NCBI GenBank assembly: GCA_934647145.1
Contig: CAKUFB010000177.1
Span: forward strand, 1 to 5,938
Direction of reading: 5' to 3'
Source of the DNA: an uncultured Clostridia bacterium
GTDB lineage: Bacteria > Bacillota > Clostridia > Christensenellales > Aristaeellaceae
Length of the DNA stretch: 5,938 bases
Positions 1-5,938 of this stretch are shown piece by piece. Under the pieces are notes generated by a model that was given only the letters and a program-made list of their open reading frames with translations, was not told the origin of the DNA and did no database searches. Both the position numbers and the translations under genes were made by a program. Each line of letters starts with the position of its first letter. The stretch's first letter is position 1.

Positions 1-18
1 CGATGCGGCAGTTGATTT

Positions 19-2085
19 CTATAGCTCGGCGGGGGAGCGGGCGAGCAGCTCGCGCTGCGCGTCGACCGCCTGGCCGTTTTCCGCGGGGGACAGCGCGCGG
101 TACTGGCCGTTGCTGAGCAGCTCGCGGCCCTGTGTGTTGTCGCGCCACTGGAGCTTCAGCACGGCCATGGCCTGCGCGGCCAGCTCGGGCTCCTCGACCG
201 GGAACAGCAGCTCGATTCGCCGGTCGAAGTTGCGCGGCATCCAGTCGGCGCTGGACAGGTACACCAGGTGCTTCCCGTCGTTTTCGAAGCCGTAGATGCG
301 GCTGTGCTCCAGGAACCGGCCGACCAGCGAATGCACCTGGATGTTTTCGCTCAGGCCGGGCAGACCGGGTCTCAGGCAGCAGATGCCCCGCACCATCAGC
401 CGAATCCGCACGCCGGCCATCGACGCGCGATAGAGAGATGCGATGATTTCGGTGTCCACGAGCGAGTTCATCTTGGCGAAGATGTCGGCCTTTTTGCCCG
501 CGCGGGCGTTTGCGGCCTCCTGATCGATCCTTTCAAGGAAGAAGCGGCGCAGATCGTGGGGCGCGCAGACCAGCTTCTGAAGCGGCGGCAGGCCGGTGTA
601 GCCCGACAGGCGGTTGAAGAAGGCCGAGGCGTCGTCCCCAAAGGCGGGGCGCGCGGTGAACAGACTGTGGTCGGTATAGGCCGCGCCGGTCGTCTCGTTG
701 TAGTTGCCGGTGCCCAGGTGTACGTACCTGCGCAGCGCTTCGCCCTCTCGGCGCACCACCAGGGCGATCTTGGCGTGCGTTTTCAGGCCCACCACGCCGT
801 AGAGCACCTGCGCCCCCGCGCGCTCGAGCCGGCGGCCCCAGTGCATGTTATTGGCCTCGTCGAAGCGCGCCTTGACCTCAAGCAGCACCGTCACCTGCTT
901 GCCCGCCTCGGCTGCCTCGACCAGCGCGGACATGATCGGCGACTGGCTGCCCACGCGGTAGAGCGTCTGCTTGATGGCCAGTACCTGCGGGTCGTGCGCG
1001 GCCTCCTGAATGAAGCGCACGACCGCGGAAAAGTCGTCGTAGGGGTGGTAGAGCAGCAGGTCGCCCTTTCGGATGCGGTCGAGCATCGTTTCGCCCTCGC
1101 CGAGGCTCAGGCTGCGCGGGGTGAAGGGCGCGTACCGGAGCGACTCGAAGCCGTCCAGCGCGTAGACCGCGCACAGCATCCCCGCCAGGTCGATCGGCCC
1201 GTGAATCAGGTAGGTTTCGCCCTCCTGCAGCTTCAGCTCCTTTTCCAGCCGGCTCAGCAGCTGCGCGTCGGCCCGCCGGTCAATCTCCAGGCGCACCGCG
1301 CTGCCCAGCCGCCGCTTCTTGAGCGACTTTTCCACCTCGCTGAGCAGGCTTTCGGCCTCGTCGTCGCCGAAGCTCAGGTCGGAATTGCGGGTGATGCGGT
1401 AGGCGGCCTGGCACAGGATTTTGCGGCCATAGAACAGGCGCTGAAGACTGCGCGAAATCACCTGCTCGATGGGCATGAGCAGCGCGCGCTCCGCGTCCGG
1501 CACCCGCACCAGGCGGGGAAGGCTCGCGGGCACCAGCACGTTCGAGAACAGCGCCTCGCCGTTTTCCTCCTCAATCAGCAGGCCCAGGTTGATTCGGGCG
1601 TTCTGCAGCAGAGGAAAGGGGCGGGTCACGTCCACCGTCACGGGGGTCAGCACCGGGTAGACCTGCGCGTCGAAGTAGCGGTCGAGCCATTCCTTCTGCG
1701 CCTCGGTCAGGCGGCTTTCCTCGGCAAAGCAGACGCCCTGCGCGTCCAGCTCGGGCAGCAGCGCGCGCAGAAACAGATCGTACATCTCGGCGCACATGCG
1801 GTGCGTGCGGTTGCCGATCATCATCAGCAGCTGCTCGGCGGTCAGTCCGGAGGCGTCCTCGTCGGGAAGGGGCGCGCCGGTCTGCCCCCACAGCGCGGGT
1901 ACGCGAATCATGAAGAACTCGTCCAGGTTGGACGCGGTAATCGAGAGGAACTTCACGCGCTCCAGCAGCGGATTGCGGGCGGACTGCGCCTCCTCCAGCA
2001 CGCGGTGGTTGAACTCCAGCCAGCTCAGCTCGCGGTTCATGACGTGCGCGGGCAGCAGATCCCTGGCAGATTCCATTTGAATCAA
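19..2085 (-). CDS. ppk1: Polyphosphate kinase 1 (Ppk1), complete
   Basis: Ppk1 reversibly transfers the gamma phosphate of ATP onto inorganic polyphosphate through a phosphohistidine intermediate. It acts in the cytosol or at the inner membrane face. Counting from the TTG at 2085 gives 688 residues, the usual family length. The N-terminal NRELSWLEFNHRVL (about 17-30) and SNLDEFFMIRV (about 52-62) are family signatures. The two phospholipase-D-like C-terminal domains carry the expected catalytic residues: R377 (KQTLYRV), R407 (KARFDE), the phospho-acceptor H437 (GLKTHAK), R566 (MVRGICCLRPG) and H594 (FLEHSRIY). Each lies two residues from its E. coli counterpart (R375, R405, H435, R564, H592), so the active site looks intact. 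The start choice rests on AAGGAG nine bases upstream. A TTG at 2121 would overlap the -10 box, and an ATG at 2109 would lie almost at the predicted transcript end. The ATG at 2076 is in frame but 18 nt from the AAGGAG. The gene is transcribed away from the dnaG operon. Identification is very secure; the start is likely. Confidence 0.97.
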   Translation of the reverse strand: MIQMESARDLLPAHVMNRELSWLEFNHRVLEEAQSARNPLLERVKFLSITASNLDEFFMIRVPALWGQTGAPLPDEDASGLTAEQLLMMIGNRTHRMCAEMYDLFLRALLPELDAQGVCFAEESRLTEAQKEWLDRYFDAQVYPVLTPVTVDVTRPFPLLQNARINLGLLIEEENGEALFSNVLVPASLPRLVRVPDAERALLMPIEQVISRSLQRLFYGRKILCQAAYRITRNSDLSFGDDEAESLLSEVEKSLKKRRLGSAVRLEIDRRADAQLLSRLEKELKLQEGETYLIHGPIDLAGMLCAVYALDGFESLRYAPFTPRSLSLGEGETMLDRIRKGDLLLYHPYDDFSAVVRFIQEAAHDPQVLAIKQTLYRVGSQSPIMSALVEAAEAGKQVTVLLEVKARFDEANNMHWGRRLERAGAQVLYGVVGLKTHAKIALVVRREGEALRRYVHLGTGNYNETTGAAYTDHSLFTARPAFGDDASAFFNRLSGYTGLPPLQKLVCAPHDLRRFFLERIDQEAANARAGKKADIFAKMNSLVDTEIIASLYRASMAGVRIRLMVRGICCLRPGLPGLSENIQVHSLVGRFLEHSRIYGFENDGKHLVYLSSADWMPRNFDRRIELLFPVEEPELAAQAMAVLKLQWRDNTQGRELLSNGQYRALSPAENGQAVDAQRELLARSPAEL

Positions 2086-2094
2086 ACAGATCAA

Positions 2095-2100
2095 CTCCTT
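2095..2100 (-). promoter_or_regulatory. Ribosome binding site of ppk1 (AAGGAG), decides the start
   Basis: On the minus strand this hexamer reads AAGGAG. It sits 9 nt before the in-frame TTG at 2085 and 18 nt before the in-frame ATG at 2076. The 9-nt spacing is near optimal, which favours the TTG. The more upstream in-frame candidates (ATG at 2109, TTG at 2121) have no comparable purine-rich site at the right distance. Confidence 0.75.
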
Positions 2101-2120
2101 GGGGGACATTTCATGGTGCA

Positions 2121-2149
2121 ATCATACCATTTTTTAAGGAAACATGCAA
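2121..2149 (-). promoter_or_regulatory. Predicted housekeeping-sigma promoter of ppk1
   Basis: Reading the minus strand, TTGCAT (2149-2144) is followed after exactly 17 nt by TATGAT (2126-2121). This matches the SigA/sigma-70 consensus at 4 of 6 and 5 of 6 positions with ideal spacing, in an AT-rich island inside otherwise GC-rich DNA. Transcription would begin near 2114, giving a leader of about 29 nt before the TTG start at 2085. No pho box or other operator was recognised. Assignment is by inspection only. Confidence 0.7.
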
Positions 2150-2189
2150 GTGGAAAACGGCGGTCAGGCAAAAAAGGAGCGTAAAATCG

Positions 2190-2732
2190 ATGAAGCGCTA
2201 TGACGCGATCGTACTGCTGGGTCTGAAGCTGCGCGCGGGCGGCGAGCCGGAGGAAGAGCTGGTTTTGCGCGCGAAGCGGGCGGCCGAATGCTATTTTGAG
2301 GGGATTGCGCCGCGTATACTCGCCTGCGGGGGAGACACGGGGGAGGGCGTTACCGAGGCGTCGGTGATGAAGCGGCTGCTGCTCGAGGCGGGCGTGCCCG
2401 AGGCGGCGGTCACCTGCGAGGATCGTTCGCGCATCACCTGTGAAAACATGAAAAACGCTTTCGAGCTGCTAGAAAAAGACCGACGTCGGGTTTTTCTCGT
2501 CACCTCGGACTATCATCTGCCCAGAGCCCGCCTCGTCGCGTGGCGCGAGGGCGCGAAGCGCGTGTCCGGCAGCGCGGTCAAGACGCCCCGCGGCAGGGAA
2601 AAGCGGCGGAAAATCCGCTTCGAATGGCTGGCGGCGGCCGACTACCTGTTCGGCTGGGGACGGCGCGACGAGACGCGCCCCGCCTGGGCGCAGAGGTTCA
2701 AGCGCCTTCTGCTGAAAAGGAACGGGCGGTGA
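2190..2732 (+). CDS. YdcF/SanA/ElyC-family (DUF218) protein
   Basis: This 180-residue protein has the DUF218 fold signatures in order: YDAIVLLGLKL at 4-14, a Gly-Gly loop (ILACGGDTGEG, 43-53), TEASVMKRLLLEAGVP at 55-70, the acidic/Ser/Asn stretch CEDRSRITCENM at 76-87, and LVTSDYHLPRAR at 103-114. Family members include E. coli YdcF, SanA and ElyC. ElyC and SanA are linked to cell-envelope integrity and YdcF binds S-adenosylmethionine, but no general enzymatic reaction is established. There is no signal peptide or membrane segment, so this copy looks like a soluble cytosolic domain, unlike the membrane-anchored SanA/ElyC. The C-terminal third is Arg/Lys-rich. The start is an ATG with AAGGAG at 2174-2179, a 10-nt spacer. 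The gene diverges from ppk1 and lies 199 nt before dnaG. Family is secure; function is unknown. Confidence 0.88.
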   Translation: MKRYDAIVLLGLKLRAGGEPEEELVLRAKRAAECYFEGIAPRILACGGDTGEGVTEASVMKRLLLEAGVPEAAVTCEDRSRITCENMKNAFELLEKDRRRVFLVTSDYHLPRARLVAWREGAKRVSGSAVKTPRGREKRRKIRFEWLAAADYLFGWGRRDETRPAWAQRFKRLLLKRNGR

Positions 2733-2931
2733 ACAGGGAATGCTTTCCATGCGCGCCCTGCCGGAAGGAATTCAGCGCAAAACGCAGTATACTATCGAAT
2801 GCGGGCGGCGCGAAAGATGGCTTCAAAATTCACGATTCCCGCGGCAGGAAAAACGTATTCGGCGGCGAAAAAGTACATATCGGATCGATGACGGTCGAAT
2901 GGGGTCGAAACAGTGAGAGGAAGGCGGAAAA
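2733..2931 (+). promoter_or_regulatory. Intergenic leader before dnaG, with a possible promoter
   Basis: This is the longest non-coding stretch of the window. It contains a near-consensus -10 hexamer TATACT at 2788-2793. No good -35 lies 16-18 nt upstream (AAGGAA at 17 nt matches TTGACA at only 2 positions), and there is no TG extension. If used, the dnaG mRNA leader would be about 130 nt. The dnaG ribosome binding site AGGAAGG lies at 2918-2924. No U-tracted hairpin terminates the upstream gene, so read-through from it into dnaG is possible. Short open frames through this gap have no recognisable protein character. Confidence 0.4.
2882..2909 (+). repeat. Short phased repeats upstream of dnaG
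   Basis: GGTCGAA occurs at 2893-2899 and again at 2903-2909, exactly 10 nt apart. A related GGATCGA lies at 2882-2888, 11 nt before the first. The spacing is about one helical turn, as expected for a protein-binding site, but the units are short and chance is a real alternative. They lie just before the dnaG ribosome binding site. Confidence 0.35.
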
Positions 2932-4689
2932 ATGGGCAGGATACCTGACGCATGGTTTGACGAGCTGAGAAGCCGCGTCAATATCGTGGACGTGGTATCC
3001 GACTACGTCGTTTTGAAGCAGAAGGGACGCAGGTTTTGGGGCCTGTGTCCGTTCCACGGCGAAAAGACCGCCTCCTTCAGCGTGGACGGCGAAACCCAGT
3101 CCTTCTACTGCTTCGGCTGCCACAAGGGCGGCAGCGTCATCACGTTCGTGATGGAGATCGAGCGAATGGAGTTTCTGGACGCGGTGAACCTGCTCGCCGA
3201 GCGGGCGCGCCTGCCGCTTCCCGAGCGCACGCGGGAGCCGGACGCCGATCAGTCCCGGGCCATGCGCGAGCGGCTGTACGCGGCCAATGTCGAGGCGGCC
3301 AGGTACTACCACGCCATGCTCTGGAAGAGCGAGGGCGCGCAGGCGCTGGCCTACCTGCACGGCCGGGGGCTGGACGACGTGGGCATCCGCCGGTTCGGCC
3401 TGGGCGCCGCGCCGGACGGCTGGGATCACCTGGTCAGGTACCTAAAGAGCCTGGGCTTTCGCGAGGAGGAAATGAAAAAGGCCGGTCTCGCGGGCGAAAA
3501 GGACGGGCGGTATTACGACCTGTTCAGAAACCGCGCCATTTTCCCGATCGTCAACGCGCAGGGCAAGGTGCTGGGCTTCGGCGGGCGCATACTGGGCGAC
3601 GGCAACCCCAAGTACTTAAACACCTCCGACACGCCCATCTTCAACAAGCGGCTGGGGCTGTACGCCATCAACATGGTCAAAAAGGAGCGTTCGCTCAGGC
3701 GGATGATCCTGGTGGAGGGCTACATGGACGTGGTGTCCCTGCGAAACCACGGGCTTTCCGGCGTGGTCGCCACGCTGGGCACCGCCCTGACCGAGGAACA
3801 GGCGCGCCTGATCAAGCGCTACGCGCCCGAGGTACACGTCTGCTACGACGGCGACGGCGCGGGTCAGAAGGCCATACTGCGCGCGCTGGACATCTTCGAG
3901 GCGGCCGACATGCCCGCCCGGGTGATCGACATCCCGGACGACATGGATCCGGACGACTACGTGAAGAAGTTCGGCGCGGAGGGCTTTGACGCGCTGGGCA
4001 CAGTGTCCCCGGCCGAGTACCGGATGCGCCGCGCGGCGGACGGACTGAACCTGGAAAATCAGGAAGACCGGATGAAGTACGCCATCGCCTGCTGCGGCAT
4101 CCTCAGGCGGCTCAAAAACCCGGTCGAGGTGGCGAGCTACCTGCCCAAATTGTCGGTGCAGACCGGCTTTTCGCAGCAGGTGCTCTCCGAGCAGATCGGC
4201 GCACTGACCGCCTCAGGCGCAGGCGATTCGTCCGGCGAAACCAGACCTCGCCTGGGCAGAAGGCGCCGCGAGGAGCTGCCCGAGCACGTCAAGGCCGAGA
4301 TGACGCTGGTGTATCTGGCGGCAAACGGCCTGCTGGACGCGAGCCTGATTCCGCAGGATACCTTTGAGACGCCGCTTTACGCCCGGATGTTTTCCCTTCT
4401 TCAGGCGGGGGAGCGGCCGGACGCGCTTTTAAGCCGCCTCACCGAGGACGAACAGGCCGACGCGGCCGAGGCGCTGCAGACAGACCGGCGGCTGGATCGC
4501 GAACACGCCCCCGACGCGGTAGAGGACTGCCTGAACCGCATCCGGCGGCACAAATTGAACGAAAGAATTCAACAGACGCGAAGCGCGTATGAGCACGAAA
4601 ACGACGCGGCACGTAAAATGGAGCTGCTTGTGCTGCTGCAAAAACTGACGAACGAGCTGAACCAGGCGAAGACGGGCCGGAAGGAGTGA
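2932..4689 (+). CDS. dnaG: DNA primase DnaG
   Basis: DnaG synthesises the short RNA primers that start Okazaki fragments and the leading strand, working with the replicative helicase at the fork. The 585 residues hold the full domain order. An N-terminal zinc-binding domain has C39, H42, C60 and C63 (CPFH ... CFGC). The RNA-polymerase core includes RAIFPIVNAQGKVLGFGGR (201-219) and PKYLNTSDTPIFNK (226-239). The TOPRIM fold carries VEGYMDVVSL (261-270, catalytic E262) and YDGDGAGQKA (305-314, D306 and D308). A less conserved C-terminal helicase-interaction region runs from about 450 to the end. Length fits the usual 580-640 residues. The start ATG follows AGGAAGG by 7 nt, and the protein begins with the typical primase lead-in (IPDAWFDELRSRVNIVDVVSDYV). 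It is the first gene of a tight run with rpoD, and its last two sense codons encode the rpoD Shine-Dalgarno. All catalytic residues expected are present. Confidence 0.98.
   Translation: MGRIPDAWFDELRSRVNIVDVVSDYVVLKQKGRRFWGLCPFHGEKTASFSVDGETQSFYCFGCHKGGSVITFVMEIERMEFLDAVNLLAERARLPLPERTREPDADQSRAMRERLYAANVEAARYYHAMLWKSEGAQALAYLHGRGLDDVGIRRFGLGAAPDGWDHLVRYLKSLGFREEEMKKAGLAGEKDGRYYDLFRNRAIFPIVNAQGKVLGFGGRILGDGNPKYLNTSDTPIFNKRLGLYAINMVKKERSLRRMILVEGYMDVVSLRNHGLSGVVATLGTALTEEQARLIKRYAPEVHVCYDGDGAGQKAILRALDIFEAADMPARVIDIPDDMDPDDYVKKFGAEGFDALGTVSPAEYRMRRAADGLNLENQEDRMKYAIACCGILRRLKNPVEVASYLPKLSVQTGFSQQVLSEQIGALTASGAGDSSGETRPRLGRRRREELPEHVKAEMTLVYLAANGLLDASLIPQDTFETPLYARMFSLLQAGERPDALLSRLTEDEQADAAEALQTDRRLDREHAPDAVEDCLNRIRRHKLNERIQQTRSAYEHENDAARKMELLVLLQKLTNELNQAKTGRKE
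4681..4686 (+). promoter_or_regulatory. Ribosome binding site of rpoD, inside the end of dnaG
   Basis: AAGGAG is formed by the last two sense codons of dnaG (Lys-Glu), directly before its TGA. Its final G is also the first base of an in-frame GTG at 4686, so that GTG cannot be served by it. The in-frame TTG at 4695 lies 8 nt downstream, an ideal spacing. The arrangement implies translational coupling of rpoD to dnaG. Confidence 0.75.
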
Positions 4690-4694
4690 GCCTC

Positions 4695-5803
<1,109 letters not shown>

Positions 5804-5804
<1 letters not shown>

Positions 5805-5938
5805 TGGCGCTTCCGTTTGAATTGGACGAGAGACTGCGCATGCTGTCCGCGCTCGTGCCCGCCTGTCCCATGGCGGCGGATATCGGCGCGGACCACGGCT
5901 TTTTGGGCGCCTGGCTATTGTCGAGCGGCCGGTGCGAA
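5804..5938 (+). CDS. trmK: tRNA (adenine(22)-N1)-methyltransferase TrmK, N-terminal part
   Basis: Only the first 45 codons are in the window; the gene runs off the right edge. The fragment begins MALPFELDERLRMLSALVP and contains MAADIGADHGFLGAWLL at residues 23-39. This is the S-adenosylmethionine-binding motif I in the characteristic DIGxDHxxL form of the TrmK/YqfN family, which methylates N1 of adenine 22 in tRNA. The short N-terminal helix with an RL pair before motif I also fits. The ATG overlaps the rpoD stop (TGATG), and an AAGGA at 5787-5791 lies 12 nt upstream, so translation is probably coupled to rpoD. The order sigA-trmK is common in Firmicutes, where a Nif3/YqfO-like gene often follows. 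The assignment combines a short but distinctive motif with context. Confidence 0.85.

Noticed and set aside
1..18. Sequence downstream of the ppk1 stop, inspected for a terminator
   Set aside because: Only 18 bases are available and they show no hairpin or T run, so nothing can be called.
268..2184. A 638-codon open frame on the plus strand, antisense to ppk1
   Set aside because: Its product is rich in His, Gln, Arg, Val and Ala with no recognisable domain, as expected for the reverse complement of GC-rich codons. The opposite strand encodes a complete Ppk1 with all catalytic residues. There is no separate promoter or ribosome binding site.
2801..2842. Possible hairpin GCGGG ... CCCGC in the gap before dnaG, considered as a terminator or leader structure
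   Set aside because: The stem is only 5 bp with a loop of more than 30 nt and no following T run.
2540..2968. A 142-codon plus-strand frame spanning the end of the DUF218 gene and the gap before dnaG
   Set aside because: It begins out of frame inside a real gene and ends inside dnaG, has no ribosome binding site, and its product is unlike any family I know. The two CxxC-like cysteines in the gap are too little to support a small protein.

Overview
The window is a GC-rich stretch of bacterial chromosome that is almost fully coding. Its gene order, dnaG - rpoD/sigA - trmK, is typical of Firmicutes (Bacillota). Strong AAGGAG-type Shine-Dalgarno sites, a Firmicutes-like primary sigma factor of about 370 residues, and the GC-rich, CGC/CTG/GAG-heavy codon use together suggest a high-GC member of the Clostridia. 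That placement is inference from gene order and protein character; no marker in the window fixes the genus.

Layout: (1) ppk1, a full-length polyphosphate kinase, fills the first 2.1 kb on the minus strand. (2) A short AT-rich divergent region (about 2086-2189) holds a good housekeeping promoter for ppk1 and the ribosome binding site of the next gene. (3) A small YdcF/SanA/ElyC-like (DUF218) protein of 180 residues reads rightward. (4) A 199-base gap carries a possible dnaG promoter element and short helically phased repeats. (5) dnaG, rpoD and the beginning of trmK read rightward in a tightly packed run with 5-nt or overlapping junctions, consistent with one operon.

How the genes work together: DnaG makes primers for replication and RpoD is the primary sigma factor, so this is the Firmicutes form of the macromolecular synthesis operon. 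TrmK, a tRNA m1A22 methyltransferase, is its usual downstream partner. Ppk1 makes inorganic polyphosphate, a phosphate/energy store and stress effector. The DUF218 protein's role is unknown. The last two are neighbours of the operon and are not obviously linked to it in function.

Two start sites deserve correction against a longest-ORF reading. ppk1 most likely starts at the TTG at 2085, and rpoD at the TTG at 4695. In both cases an AAGGAG lies 8-9 nt upstream, and the longer alternative start is incompatible with the promoter or the Shine-Dalgarno position. I found no mobile element, tRNA, rRNA, CRISPR array, convincing riboswitch or rho-independent terminator. This is an ordinary core-genome region and I see no evidence of a new biological system in it.
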